A DNA stretch of 64,000 nucleotides, from NCBI RefSeq assembly GCF_016827605.1, contig NZ_JAEPJQ010000002.1, positions 768,706 through 832,705 of the forward strand, read 5' to 3'. A program made the translations under genes and the position numbers. Positions 26,951 to 36,850 of this stretch are shown here, piece after piece. Every line of letters starts with the position of its first letter. Position 1 is the stretch's first letter. Below the pieces are notes generated by a model. That model made no database searches and was not told where the DNA came from. It was given only the letters and a program-made list of their open reading frames with translations. The stretch comes from Hyunsoonleella ulvae (GTDB lineage Bacteria; Bacteroidota; Bacteroidia; Flavobacteriales; Flavobacteriaceae).

Positions 26951-27889
26951 TTAGTCTAAGTCTTTATTTGAGTTGATAAATGTACTAATTTCTGTGGTGA
27001 ATATTTCAGCCCCGTTTTTTAATAAATGGGTAAGATCCTTAAAGTATTGTTTGTCTTTATAAATTATATTTTTTGTGTCATACACAAAAAGTTTATTTTC
27101 AGGCAATAAAAGCTTTTCAAATCTTTGTAAAAAATAATTATCCAATGCCTTGAAATTTGGAGATATAGCAAATATTAATTCAATATTGTTTTCTTTGCAC
27201 ATATTTTGAATATCTAATAAAGTTTCTAGTTTCTCTGGTATTTCTATTGAAATATCATAAGTTACCAAATCATCTTCTTCTTGATATTTAAAAAAGCCTT
27301 CTTCCAGTTTATTAGTTCTGGATAAAAAAGGACTAGACCCACTAGAATCTATGGGATTTTTGTGTTTATTGTTAAATTTCTTAAATCTAAAGTCACATTT
27401 ACTTAGGCGCGCCGAATAGAGTAACTTAGATAAAACCGTTCGTTTATCTAACTCTATCAATTCATCATTAATATAATTATACTTTGATAAAGGGTACAAT
27501 CTATCATAACGAAAAATTAATGTTTTCTCAGGAACTAACTCTTTAGTATTATCAATGACCAAAATTATCTTTTCAGGGGCTTTGTTATATCTTAATAATG
27601 TTTTTAACATAAATGCCTTAAACTGAATGTTTGCTCCTAAATAAGATAAGTTATATGATGTTAAACCTGTTTCGTTTTCTAATTGTCCTGCAAGTACATT
27701 ACCAGCTCCTTTAGATGAACCAAGTACAACAAGTTGTTTGTTTATTTGCCCTTTTAAGACATCCTCCAATCGTTTATCATATTCCCTATCAGGAGTTTTA
27801 TGTAAAAGTATATAAGCACTCTTTTCTAAAATAAAAAAAGCCAATGCATAAAGAAAAATCTTTGTTATAAACCTCTTCATTTTAGACAT
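26951..27889 (-). CDS. SGNH-like accessory protein for polysaccharide O-acylation
   Basis: A 312-residue protein with one N-terminal membrane helix (about residues 9-28) and an extracytoplasmic domain. It contains [12 protein letters not shown] (about 54-65), a block-I-like GxS motif, and a late [13 protein letters not shown] (about 288-300), a DxxH-like block V, as in SGNH/GDSL proteins such as AlgJ/AlgX partners. It lies directly downstream of the MBOAT gene with a 2-base gap, the usual pairing for acyl transfer to a glycan outside the membrane. The exact family is not certain. Confidence 0.6.
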   Translation of the reverse strand: MSKMKRFITKIFLYALAFFILEKSAYILLHKTPDREYDKRLEDVLKGQINKQLVVLGSSKGAGNVLAGQLENETGLTSYNLSYLGANIQFKAFMLKTLLRYNKAPEKIILVIDNTKELVPEKTLIFRYDRLYPLSKYNYINDELIELDKRTVLSKLLYSARLSKCDFRFKKFNNKHKNPIDSSGSSPFLSRTNKLEEGFFKYQEEDDLVTYDISIEIPEKLETLLDIQNMCKENNIELIFAISPNFKALDNYFLQRFEKLLLPENKLFVYDTKNIIYKDKQYFKDLTHLLKNGAEIFTTEISTFINSNKDLD

Positions 27890-27891
27890 TA

Positions 27892-29331
27892 TTAAAACTG
27901 AAAATATATAAATTCTTCAGATGTACCATTACTAAATATTAATATAAGAACAATTAAAATCATATAAAACCCTAATCTTAATATTTTATTTTTATTAAAA
28001 AACAATTGTTCCAATGCATATTTTTGATGTCTTCCACACCATTCAATACAAATAAAACACATAATCAAAACAATCAAATATGAAGGTCTTATTTCAGGTA
28101 ATTTAAATAGGTTTTTTATAAATAGATTTTTTAAAAAACCTATAGCATGAGGGACACTTTCTGATCTAAAAAACACCCAAGACATTACAATGAGTAAAAA
28201 TGTTACTATGATTTGAAGCAGTTCTTTTATATTTGGCAGTATTTTATTTTCAGCAACAACATCCAAGTTATATCTATTGCGGTTGGTTAGCAATAATGGT
28301 ATAAAATATAAGGCATTTAAAAAACCCCAAATAATATATGTCCAATTTGCACCATGCCAAAAGCCACTTACTATAAAAATCACAAAAATATTTCTAACTT
28401 TTAACCATTTACTTACCCTACTACCGCCCAAAGGTATATATACATAGTCTCTAAACCATGTTGATAATGATATGTGCCAACGTCTCCAAAATTCTGCTAC
28501 ATCTCTTGAAAAATAAGGAAATGCAAAGTTTTGTTTTAAGTTAAAACCTAGCAACCTTGCTGTACCTATTGCTATATCTGAATAGCCAGAAAAATCTCCA
28601 TAAATTTGAAAAGTAAAAAACAAAGCTCCCATGATTAAGGTACTGCCCGAATAATCAACGTAATTATTAAAAATCACATTAGCATATTCAGCACAACTAT
28701 CAGCAATAACTACTTTTTTAAATAATCCCCATAGTATTTGTCTACAGCCATCTACAGCTTTCTTATATTCAAATTTTCTTATCTTATAAAATTGCGGTAA
28801 AAGATTAGTTGCTCTTTCAATTGGTCCAGCAACAAGTTGAGGAAAAAAGCTAATAAACGCAAAAAAAGAGACAATATCTTTCGTGGGTTCGAGTTTCTTT
28901 TTGTAGACATCAATCGTATAACTTAATGTTTGAAATGTATAAAAACTAATACCTACTGGGAGTATAATATTTAATGTATTACTCTGAATTTTACTGCCAA
29001 ATAAAGAAAATACAGCAACAAAATTATCTACAAAAAAGTTATAGTATTTGAAAAAGCCCAAAAATCCGAGATTAACAGCTATACTTATCCAAAGAAAAAC
29101 TTTTCTGTTGATGTCTTTAGTTTCATCTTTTAATTTTAACGCTACTGTATAATCTATAAATGAACTAAAAATAATTAGTAGCAAAAACCTCCAATCCCAC
29201 CAACCATAAAACACATAGCTTACAATTAAAAGCAGCGTATTTTGTTGTTTTAGCTTTTTTTGAAAAACAAACCAATACAGTAAAAAAACAACTGGGAGAA
29301 AAATTGCAAAGTCTAAGGAGTTAAATAACAT
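27892..29331 (-). CDS. MBOAT family O-acyltransferase (AlgI/DltB-like)
   Basis: A 479-residue polytopic membrane protein. The hallmark WRRWHISLSTWFRDYVYIPLGG (about 285-306) and SGFWHGANWTYIIWG with the catalytic histidine (about 324-338) identify a membrane-bound O-acyltransferase of the AlgI type, which passes an acyl group (often acetyl) across the membrane to a polysaccharide acceptor. It works with the SGNH-like protein encoded next. This is a second acylation route in the locus, alongside the cytoplasmic hexapeptide acetyltransferase at 41199. Confidence 0.92.
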   Translation of the reverse strand: MLFNSLDFAIFLPVVFLLYWFVFQKKLKQQNTLLLIVSYVFYGWWDWRFLLLIIFSSFIDYTVALKLKDETKDINRKVFLWISIAVNLGFLGFFKYYNFFVDNFVAVFSLFGSKIQSNTLNIILPVGISFYTFQTLSYTIDVYKKKLEPTKDIVSFFAFISFFPQLVAGPIERATNLLPQFYKIRKFEYKKAVDGCRQILWGLFKKVVIADSCAEYANVIFNNYVDYSGSTLIMGALFFTFQIYGDFSGYSDIAIGTARLLGFNLKQNFAFPYFSRDVAEFWRRWHISLSTWFRDYVYIPLGGSRVSKWLKVRNIFVIFIVSGFWHGANWTYIIWGFLNALYFIPLLLTNRNRYNLDVVAENKILPNIKELLQIIVTFLLIVMSWVFFRSESVPHAIGFLKNLFIKNLFKLPEIRPSYLIVLIMCFICIEWCGRHQKYALEQLFFNKNKILRLGFYMILIVLILIFSNGTSEEFIYFQF

Positions 29332-29352
29332 TTAATTAAATAGCTTATTTGT

Positions 29353-30321
29353 TTATCTATTTAGTTTTCTTTTAACCTTTCTTAAAATTCGTTGTAGGTC
29401 TATAAAAGAGGGATAATTATCATAGTATGCATTTCCTCCTTTAAAATGAAACTCTACTTTTTTATTGATACTACTTACACCCTGTTTTGCCTCTACTGCT
29501 CTAATTTGGCTTACTATAAAAGGAAAGAGTTGATATTTATCGAGAAATAAGTTTCTGGCTTCCACTAGAGCTTCTATTTTTTCATTGTACACTTGTGAGT
29601 TAAGCGTTTCTTTTAAAAATGTTTTAATATACTTATCTGATGGATCAATCTGTATTATGGCTTCTTTAGGAAAATATTCTTCAATTCTATTGCAACCAAA
29701 ATATAATGGTACCGTATAACTCAAAAAACAATCTGATATTTTTTCTGTCCAATTGTATGGGTTTTTAAAATTTTCATAAGCAATAGCATACTTCGCCGTT
29801 TTCATCACATCCCATTTACTTTCAACCTCCTTAATCCCCCTACCGCAAATATCCATAAACGGTAAATCTCTGATTAATTCTAGGAAATCCATTCGCATAT
29901 TATGCTGTTTAGAACTTCTTTGGCTACTTGTTACCCAAGCAATTTTATCCTTCTTATCTAAATGCTCAGGTTTTAAGTGTTTAAAATAATCATAATCTTT
30001 ATCTAAGTGCCAAGGCAAAACAGGATGGGATTTTACAAATTTGCCTTCATTTTTTATTTGGTTGTAAATTATTGAAACCTGCTTATTGGCGTATTGTCTA
30101 TATTTAGATATTTCGTTGGCTGGCTCTAAACATATATGTATAATATTGTTAGGGTTAACCTTAACATGTATATCTTTTTTAGGATAATCTAATATGACTA
30201 AAAAATCACACTCCTTAACTTCATCTTCAGTAAAAGTAATTCCATCCCAGATGAAGGATTGTCTTGGGGTTTGCCTTTTTATATCTGGGTATTTATAATA
30301 TCTACATATTCTAACTATCAT
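29353..30321 (-). CDS. GT10 family (alpha-1,3/4-fucosyltransferase-type) glycosyltransferase
   Basis: A 322-residue enzyme. The GT10 C-terminal core is visible: AKYAIAYENFKNPYNWTEKISDCFLSYTVPLYFGC (about 176-210), with the donor-binding glutamate and lysine in TEKISD. The N-terminal half also shows GT10 traits (FIWDGITFTEDEVKECDFLVI). GT10 enzymes use GDP-L-fucose. Because this locus appears to make GDP-colitose (3-deoxy-fucose), the enzyme may be a colitosyltransferase. It is the first of two GT10 paralogs in the locus. Confidence 0.88.
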   Translation of the reverse strand: MIVRICRYYKYPDIKRQTPRQSFIWDGITFTEDEVKECDFLVILDYPKKDIHVKVNPNNIIHICLEPANEISKYRQYANKQVSIIYNQIKNEGKFVKSHPVLPWHLDKDYDYFKHLKPEHLDKKDKIAWVTSSQRSSKQHNMRMDFLELIRDLPFMDICGRGIKEVESKWDVMKTAKYAIAYENFKNPYNWTEKISDCFLSYTVPLYFGCNRIEEYFPKEAIIQIDPSDKYIKTFLKETLNSQVYNEKIEALVEARNLFLDKYQLFPFIVSQIRAVEAKQGVSSINKKVEFHFKGGNAYYDNYPSFIDLQRILRKVKRKLNR

Positions 30322-31223
30322 TTGCTTTTATTGCTTGTAGTGGTATTATATTGTAATCGCTTTAAATTAAATCGCTGAGTAATGGTTTCTCTTTTTACGG
30401 GTCTTCTGTATTTAAAAATTTCAGGTAAATTGTGCAATGTTGAAAATGCAACCTTACAAAAACTTGTAAAATAGTATCTATTTGTAATTGCATACTTTTT
30501 AAAATTATGCCATAATGTTTTCATAACCTTAAAGAAGGGATGTGGATAATAAACTAAATAGAGGCGAATAGTATTTTTTAATAAATGTTCAAAACGAAAA
30601 TAATTTCTGCCTTGCTCCTTCCTCTTGTTTGTATTTACCCTATGATTTACAATAATATTAGGTTGGAAAAATATAGCATAACCTAAATCTAAAACCTCCA
30701 AAGATAATGCTGGTTCTTCTCCATAAATATCAATCCAAACTGGAAAACCCCGCGTTTTATTATATACTTGCTTTAAGATGGCAAATCCACATCCAACAAA
30801 ATCATTGGTAAAATAGGATTCTTTATCCTCTACAAGTTTCATAGCGTCAGCATCTGTTTCAAATACACCCCGAATCTCCTGAAAGGCTATTATACCAATA
30901 TTTGAATTGCTTTTAAATGTCGTTTCTATTTCATTAATAAAATTTGAGCTTACTGGATGAGCATCATCGTCTAATCCTACCAAAATATTGCCTTTGGCCT
31001 TTTTGTACAATATCTGTCTTGAAGGAGATGCGCTGATACTGTTTTTAGAAACTGTCCATCTAATCCAATCATAATCTTTTATGATTTTTTCAGTATTTAT
31101 ACATCCATCAATAAAAACTAAAACTTCATGAATCTTTTTGTCTATGATGGCTTCAAGTTTTTCTAGAGTAAATTCTAATTCTTTTACTCTGTTTTTAGTT
31201 ACAATTAGAAAAGAAATTTGCAT
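30318..31223 (-). CDS. Glycosyltransferase family 2
   Basis: A 301-residue GT-A enzyme with the opening ISFLIVTKNRVKELEFTLEKL and the acidic motif NILVGLDDDAHPVSSNF (about residues 94-110). A later YGEEPALSLEVLDLGY segment (about 170-185) contains the catalytic-region acidic residues. It overlaps the GT10 gene by 4 bases (ATGA), so translation is coupled. Specificity is unknown. Confidence 0.88.
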   Translation of the reverse strand: MQISFLIVTKNRVKELEFTLEKLEAIIDKKIHEVLVFIDGCINTEKIIKDYDWIRWTVSKNSISASPSRQILYKKAKGNILVGLDDDAHPVSSNFINEIETTFKSNSNIGIIAFQEIRGVFETDADAMKLVEDKESYFTNDFVGCGFAILKQVYNKTRGFPVWIDIYGEEPALSLEVLDLGYAIFFQPNIIVNHRVNTNKRKEQGRNYFRFEHLLKNTIRLYLVYYPHPFFKVMKTLWHNFKKYAITNRYYFTSFCKVAFSTLHNLPEIFKYRRPVKRETITQRFNLKRLQYNTTTSNKSK

Positions 31224-31227
31224 GGAT

Positions 31228-32373
31228 TTACGAATTTGTAACTATATTTTTATAAATGGCATGAATCTTTGGAGCTAATATACTGCGTTTGTAGTTTTTA
31301 TTAATAAAACTAGTATTATACTCTTGAACTTCTTTACGAAACATCATATCCCCAATAGCTTTCTCAATCCACACAGCAATCTCTCTATGATCTAAAGGAT
31401 TCTCAATTAAATATCCATTAATCCCATGTTGTATAACTTCAGCAGTAGCTTCTCCTGGGTTAGATTGAATTGGAAATGCCCCCATACCCATAGCCTCAAG
31501 TAAAGTATTTGGCATGCCATCAGACAGATTATTACCAATATGTATTATACTTTTACCCATGAGCTCTAATAAATCTTTATTTAAAATATGGGTATGCCTT
31601 GGTAATACCTTAAACGATATTTCTTTAAAGATTTTAGATGAGTTTATATACTCCTCTACTTCTTTATCCGCACTATAAACAACTACTTGTAACTCCTTAA
31701 TTTTTTGACTTAATAGTTCTATTGCTTTAACAATTTGGATAGCCTCACCAACATCATATTGATATCCTTTTAATAATATTATATCTCTTTTTTCGAGGTC
31801 TAAAATATGTTTGGTATTAATTTCAATACCACCATTTCCTGGAAAAACTCCTAAAAATGTTTTACTATACCCATATTTTAAAGCCAATTGATAATCTCTT
31901 TCACAATCTGTAATTAAATAATCTACTCGCTTTAAAAATAGTTTCACTTTTTCTATTGATATACCTCTTTGTTCAAAATAATACATATCACTTCCCCATG
32001 ATGAATATATAAATGGGATATCATTTTCTTGCATTATATTTAAGATTGGAAATCCTGAAAGCTGCATTTCAAAACAATGTATAATATCTGGATTAATGCT
32101 GCGGATTACTTTTTTAAAAGCAGCGTCTATTTTACGTTCATTAAACTTCTGTATGAAATTGTAAATTTCAGGAAACCTTTTCTTTAGACCAATTCTAAAA
32201 GGGAAATCAAACCTTAACTTCCAGCCTTTTATCTGTTCAACATCCTTTATCCTGTGAGACTTAGGGCCACTATCCATAACATCAAACCAATACACTTCAT
32301 GACCTGAATCTTTTAGCTGATTTACCCATTGAAAAAAATGATGATTTGGTATAGCAACCATTAATATTTTCAT
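31228..32373 (-). CDS. Glycosyltransferase family 4
   Basis: A 381-residue GT-B enzyme. The donor domain contains SDGMPNTLLEAMGMGAFPIQSNPGEATAEVI (about 298-328), with the conserved glutamates, followed by GYLIENPLD. The N-terminal opening ILMVAIPNHHFFQWVNQLKDSGHEVYWFD is the acceptor-side Rossmann half. It lies between two GT2 genes, with gaps of 3-4 bases. Specificity is unknown. Confidence 0.87.
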   Translation of the reverse strand: MKILMVAIPNHHFFQWVNQLKDSGHEVYWFDVMDSGPKSHRIKDVEQIKGWKLRFDFPFRIGLKKRFPEIYNFIQKFNERKIDAAFKKVIRSINPDIIHCFEMQLSGFPILNIMQENDIPFIYSSWGSDMYYFEQRGISIEKVKLFLKRVDYLITDCERDYQLALKYGYSKTFLGVFPGNGGIEINTKHILDLEKRDIILLKGYQYDVGEAIQIVKAIELLSQKIKELQVVVYSADKEVEEYINSSKIFKEISFKVLPRHTHILNKDLLELMGKSIIHIGNNLSDGMPNTLLEAMGMGAFPIQSNPGEATAEVIQHGINGYLIENPLDHREIAVWIEKAIGDMMFRKEVQEYNTSFINKNYKRSILAPKIHAIYKNIVTNS

Positions 32374-32376
32374 TAG

Positions 32377-33324
32377 CTATATTTTAAATAATGGCTTAAA
32401 CTTTGTGTCTCCTCTTTTTATTAGTTTAAATAGCTTATAAAAAAATTTAACTCTAAAGTACTTCAGTTTCAACTTTTTTGAGTAGCATAAATGCTCCGTA
32501 TCAATAAAGTGTAAGCACTCTTTAGAAGCTTTGAAATTTCGCTCAGCTAAGGCTTGCCTAAAAACGCCAAGTGTCATTTTTAGTATTGCCAATTTAACCT
32601 TTTTTGCTTGTGACAATTTTAAAACGGTACGTTTTGCTTCTAAAAAAGAGTGCAAACCATAGGTTACATTTCTATAAAAACTATTTGTAGACGATGTCTC
32701 TCCTACTCTATAAAAAATTAATGTCTTATTTACCAATGCTACTTTTTTAGTTTTAAAAAGTGCTCTAGCGTAAAGTTCATGATCTTCTAAAATATGTAAA
32801 TCTTCGCGAATAGGTAAGTGAGGTTTTAAACTGGAAACTCTCCAAAGTGGGGCTACCATCATCATTGGAAATTTTCCTGTAACAAAATCTTCAAAAATGT
32901 TTTCTGATTTGATAAGCTCTTCTTTATCTTCTTTTAAAAACTGCTCCTCTTTAAATTTCCCCTTAAATGATTGCAATTTACATACTGTTAAATCATTGTT
33001 TTTTATAGCAGCTATTTTCAGTTCTAGGTGATTTGGATGCATTATATCATCACTATCAAAAAACTGTATATACTCCCCTTTTATCTTCGTTATCGCAAAA
33101 TTTCTACATGCACTAGGGCCCTTTGTTATATTTTCTGGTCGTTTGTACAAATGAAAACGTGAATCTTTATCTATAAGAGATTGTGTTTTCATAAATGTAT
33201 TGTCTGTACTTCCATCATCAATAATCACACATTCCCAATTGCCATAGGTTTGGTTTTTAATAGATATGATTGTTTCTTCTATTAAATGTGCCCGATTAAA
33301 TATTGGCATTATAACAGAAACCAC
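32377..33324 (-). CDS. Glycosyltransferase family 2
   Basis: A 315-residue GT-A enzyme with VSVIMPIFNRAHLIEETIISI, IIDDGSTDNT (about 34-43) and YIQFFDSDDIMHPNHLE (about 89-105). The start codon is GTG at 33324; it shares its first base with the previous gene's TAG stop. The protein is clearly related to the next upstream GT2 (same DSDDIM motif and layout), so the two probably arose by duplication within the locus. Confidence 0.9.
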   Translation of the reverse strand: MVSVIMPIFNRAHLIEETIISIKNQTYGNWECVIIDDGSTDNTFMKTQSLIDKDSRFHLYKRPENITKGPSACRNFAITKIKGEYIQFFDSDDIMHPNHLELKIAAIKNNDLTVCKLQSFKGKFKEEQFLKEDKEELIKSENIFEDFVTGKFPMMMVAPLWRVSSLKPHLPIREDLHILEDHELYARALFKTKKVALVNKTLIFYRVGETSSTNSFYRNVTYGLHSFLEAKRTVLKLSQAKKVKLAILKMTLGVFRQALAERNFKASKECLHFIDTEHLCYSKKLKLKYFRVKFFYKLFKLIKRGDTKFKPLFKI

Positions 33325-34280
33325 TACCTAAAAAGTATTATTTTAAATAAATATAATTGAGATTTAGCTATATCCATCAATTTAATTTGCGGACTGGAAT
33401 AAATACAATACAGTTTAGCAAAATATACTCCATAATCTTTCATACGTTCAATGATTTTTTTTTCAAATCGTAAACCTGCATAAAATGCCCAAAGTGCTTT
33501 TTTAGAAATCGTTTTATGAAATTTTCCTCCAACATCAATATTACATTCTTTTGCTAGTTTCAAACATTGATACCTATAAAAAAAAACATCATATAACTTA
33601 TTTTTGGTAATATTTTCCTTTGCACTAATTTGACTTGCATGCCCGTCTCCACTTCTTATTGTTGCCAATATATTATCTATAATTATGACGTTTAATGTCT
33701 TTACAGCTAACATTCTAATATGAAACTCGTTATCTTGATAACGCATTATTTGAGTATCAAAAAGAGGTTTACCTTCAAGAAATTCCCTATTCCACATAAA
33801 ACCACAAGTTTGAATTTCTATATTTTCCATAGCATAATTATAAAATAAAGAGTTTCCATTTTTATATTCAAACTTGCTTTCTCTATAACGCTCCAATTGG
33901 TAGTTAGCATAATTATTACGATGAATAACCGCATCCGTATTAGCTTTAAATGCTTCTACTTTTTGCTCCAAAAAAGTAGACATCATAATGTCATCACTAT
34001 CAAACCAATTCACATACTTACCTTTAGCTAATGTAAATCCATAATTACGACAGCTATTAGATCCTTTTTGTAAAGATTCTGGCCTTTTATAGAATTGAAT
34101 TCTATTATCTCTTTTTAAATACTCATTAATTGTATCCTCTGTAGAATCATCACTACCATCATCTACAACTATGCATTCCCAGTTTTTATATGTCTGATTT
34201 AAAATTGAGTTTAGGGTAGTTTTAATAATTTGCCTTCTATTAAAAACAGGAACTATTATGGAAACTAATGGTTTTGACAC
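33324..34280 (-). CDS. Glycosyltransferase family 2
   Basis: A 318-residue GT-A enzyme with VSIIVPVFNRRQIIKTTLNSIL, VVDDGSDDSTED and YVNWFDSDDIMMSTFLE (about 89-105). The start is GTG at 34280, overlapping the upstream TAG by one base. It is a likely paralog of the GT2 at 32377. The final third is divergent, which may reflect different acceptors. Confidence 0.9.
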   Translation of the reverse strand: MSKPLVSIIVPVFNRRQIIKTTLNSILNQTYKNWECIVVDDGSDDSTEDTINEYLKRDNRIQFYKRPESLQKGSNSCRNYGFTLAKGKYVNWFDSDDIMMSTFLEQKVEAFKANTDAVIHRNNYANYQLERYRESKFEYKNGNSLFYNYAMENIEIQTCGFMWNREFLEGKPLFDTQIMRYQDNEFHIRMLAVKTLNVIIIDNILATIRSGDGHASQISAKENITKNKLYDVFFYRYQCLKLAKECNIDVGGKFHKTISKKALWAFYAGLRFEKKIIERMKDYGVYFAKLYCIYSSPQIKLMDIAKSQLYLFKIILFR

Positions 34281-35002
34281 TATAATGACATTATATGTTT
34301 ATATTGCTTAGTAGCTATTAAAAATACACTTTTATTACCAATATATTCTTTGGCAAACACCTCTATATCCTTAGATTTAAATATCTTAACGAGTTCTTGA
34401 GCTGTTTGTTTCTCTCCATTTCTATCATAATCATCCATCAAGATTATAAACCTACTCATGCTATTAAACTTGCTTGCTAGGTTTACAATATCGTATCTTG
34501 AATATTTTGGTGTTCCAAAAGGTCCATCAATGATATACAAATCATAAATTTCTAAAATTACGTTTTCAACGTTGTTGTATCCATACGTAATATTTTCATG
34601 TACCTCATTCTCCACTAAACTTAAAACTTGAATATCTACTTGTTTGGATATTTTGAAATTTTCTAAAAATAATGATGTCCATTTATCATCATGCTCAATC
34701 GTTTTTAATGTAGATTCTTTAAGGTAATTATCAATGAATATTGATATAAATTTTGTGGATTCCCCCAAACCAAATTCAATTATCTTTTTAGGTTTAAAAT
34801 CGGTCAGAATTCTATTCAACAAATAAAAAAATGTATAATTCCCAGCCCATCTACCTACATTTAATGGCAAGGCTTCTATTGATGTTTTTCCCCTGATGCT
34901 ATCGTGGTATATTTGAGCCCATTCTAATTCTTTCAAGAGCAAGTAAGACTTTTTTTGAGTCTTTCTATGTTCTCTTATTAGCTTTTTAATTTTTTTTATC
35001 AT
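34280..35002 (-). CDS. Methyltransferase-like protein (class I SAM-binding fold)
   Basis: A 240-residue soluble protein. KKIIEFGLGESTKFISIFI (about residues 73-91) resembles the glycine-rich motif I of class I methyltransferases, and LKTIEHDDKW (about 99-108) and DLYIIDGPFG (about 151-160) fit motifs II and IV. The substrate is unknown; in this setting a glycan hydroxyl or a lipid-linked sugar is plausible. It overlaps the neighbours by 1 and 4 bases. Confidence 0.65.
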   Translation of the reverse strand: MIKKIKKLIREHRKTQKKSYLLLKELEWAQIYHDSIRGKTSIEALPLNVGRWAGNYTFFYLLNRILTDFKPKKIIEFGLGESTKFISIFIDNYLKESTLKTIEHDDKWTSLFLENFKISKQVDIQVLSLVENEVHENITYGYNNVENVILEIYDLYIIDGPFGTPKYSRYDIVNLASKFNSMSRFIILMDDYDRNGEKQTAQELVKIFKSKDIEVFAKEYIGNKSVFLIATKQYKHIMSL

Positions 35003-36021
35003 TTCTTATAAAATATCCAAGACTTAAAATATAATTTCCATTTCTCTATGATAGAAAAATCTATTGATGTTAATTTAGAAACAGATTTAAACTCTTTAAT
35101 TATTTTAGGAGAGTAGCTTCTATTAGCTTTAAAATATTGATTAATATTCTTTCTCTCTTGATATTCTAAAAATTCTTTCAATACTTTAGGCTTAAAATAT
35201 TCATCTTCATTACTGTTCAAAATTCGTTTTTTTAAATGAATCAAAACAAGTAACTCCTCAAAAACTAATCTTTCTGTAAATGAAAACTGCTTAATATATG
35301 CTTGCTTTTCTTCATGAGAATAATCAAACCTTAATCGAGATATCATATTAAATCTTGACTTACTAGCACTATAACGTTGTTTCTCTCTTTGGGTAATTGA
35401 CACTTGATCCTTATGAACCCTATAAAGGAATAGCACCTCTTGGAGGTTATACAACTTACCTCTTTTAGATAATCTAACCCACAAATCATAATCTTCTGCA
35501 GGCTCATATTCTGTATTATATGAAATATTATATGCATCTAAGGTTGCTTTTCTTATCATTGCAGTTGGATGCCCAATACATGAATTTTTCAACAACTCTT
35601 GCTTTATTTCTTTATGATTTTCTGGGGCTTGGATAATTGTATCTGTACCTAAAATTTTAAATATAGTTCCACAAACTACAATATCAGTATTGTTTTCTAA
35701 AACTGTTATTTGTTTTTCAAAGCGGTTGGGTAAACTAAAATCATCCCCATCCATCCGTGCTATATACTTTCCGCTTGCTATAGTTAATCCATAATTTAAA
35801 CTATCTGTGTACCCAGAATTTTCAGGTTTTACAATAAGTTTTATCCTTTCATCATTAAAAAACTTTATTATCTCTACTGTTTTATCTGTACTACAGTCAT
35901 CAATTATTATACATTCAAAAAAAGGGTACGTTTGATCTAAAATACTTTTAACAGCATCATATACATAAGCTTCACAATTATAAGTTGGAATTAGTACAGA
36001 TATTAAGGGATTTTTGTCCAT
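34999..36021 (-). CDS. Glycosyltransferase family 2
   Basis: A 340-residue GT-A enzyme with ISVLIPTYNCEAYVYDAVKSIL, IIDDCSTDKT and YIARMDGDDFSLPNRFEKQ (about 90-108). A later acidic EPAEDYDLWVRLSKRG (about 172-187) holds the usual ED residues. The remaining 120 residues are an alpha-helical tail of unknown role. It is translationally coupled (ATGA) to the methyltransferase-like gene. Confidence 0.9.
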   Translation of the reverse strand: MDKNPLISVLIPTYNCEAYVYDAVKSILDQTYPFFECIIIDDCSTDKTVEIIKFFNDERIKLIVKPENSGYTDSLNYGLTIASGKYIARMDGDDFSLPNRFEKQITVLENNTDIVVCGTIFKILGTDTIIQAPENHKEIKQELLKNSCIGHPTAMIRKATLDAYNISYNTEYEPAEDYDLWVRLSKRGKLYNLQEVLFLYRVHKDQVSITQREKQRYSASKSRFNMISRLRFDYSHEEKQAYIKQFSFTERLVFEELLVLIHLKKRILNSNEDEYFKPKVLKEFLEYQERKNINQYFKANRSYSPKIIKEFKSVSKLTSIDFSIIEKWKLYFKSWIFYKK

Positions 36022-36022
36022 A

Positions 36023-36844
36023 TCAAAATGTTATCCAAGTATTTGGTATTACATCCGTAAAATCATAAGTACTACCATTAAACCATTTTTTAGGGGCACA
36101 CACAAATTTATCTTCACTGGTGTTTAACCAAGCTGCCCACCAACTAAAACTACTATTTGCTATAATGTTGTGTTTACATCGAGACATTAGCAACATATCT
36201 TGATATGCTGTGGAAGCAGTATTAAAATCTACATAAATAGTTTTAAAATTAGTTTTAAAATTAGTTTTAACCCAGTCCATATCATCAGAAAAACAATAGT
36301 ATATAGGATTATCCACTTTACTTTCAATGAATTGCATTGCCCTCTCATAATACTCTTCCTTGGAAGTGTTATGGACATCATGCTTTAAAAAATCGCCTCT
36401 TCTAATATGTATAGATATGGCATTAACTTTTGAAATTTCATTTAAAAGAGAGACAGTTTCTGGGCTTAGTGGGGATATAGTCTTAAAGTCATTTAAAATA
36501 ACTTTTCGATACTTTTTAAAATATTTCTCAGATTGAAAATAGCCTGATAAAAATACGTTTTTAGTTTTATTATCCCACAATGAAGCATCATATCTGAAGG
36601 ATGATTCTTTATAATACTTATTTAGCCCTATTTTATTGGTTATTTTTTTTAACCACTTCGGAGGACTTTTAAAACTTCCTGCTTTGATATTAAAGTGATG
36701 TAAATCATAGTTATGTAAGGAGTAATTTTTAAAAGCTGAAGTGTCTAGGTATAACTTCTGCTTTCTTTTCTGCGCAATAGCTTTTGCTGTTGCATATTGA
36801 AACATTTGGTTTCCTAGTCCTCCTATAAGTTTAACTACTACCAC
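36023..36844 (-). CDS. GT11 family (alpha-1,2-fucosyltransferase-type) glycosyltransferase
   Basis: A 273-residue enzyme with the GT11 hallmarks: VVKLIGGLGNQMFQYATAKAIA near the N-terminus, ISIHIRRGDFLK (about 147-158, motif I) and NIIANSSFSWWAAWLN (about 231-246). GT11 enzymes transfer fucose from GDP-fucose to galactose; here the predicted donor is GDP-colitose. The start codon is GTG (36844). An in-frame 12-base tandem duplication (36238-36270) yields KTNFKTNFKT at about residue 195 and may be a recent length change. Confidence 0.93.
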   Translation of the reverse strand: MVVVKLIGGLGNQMFQYATAKAIAQKRKQKLYLDTSAFKNYSLHNYDLHHFNIKAGSFKSPPKWLKKITNKIGLNKYYKESSFRYDASLWDNKTKNVFLSGYFQSEKYFKKYRKVILNDFKTISPLSPETVSLLNEISKVNAISIHIRRGDFLKHDVHNTSKEEYYERAMQFIESKVDNPIYYCFSDDMDWVKTNFKTNFKTIYVDFNTASTAYQDMLLMSRCKHNIIANSSFSWWAAWLNTSEDKFVCAPKKWFNGSTYDFTDVIPNTWITF

Positions 36845-36850
36845 TATGTA

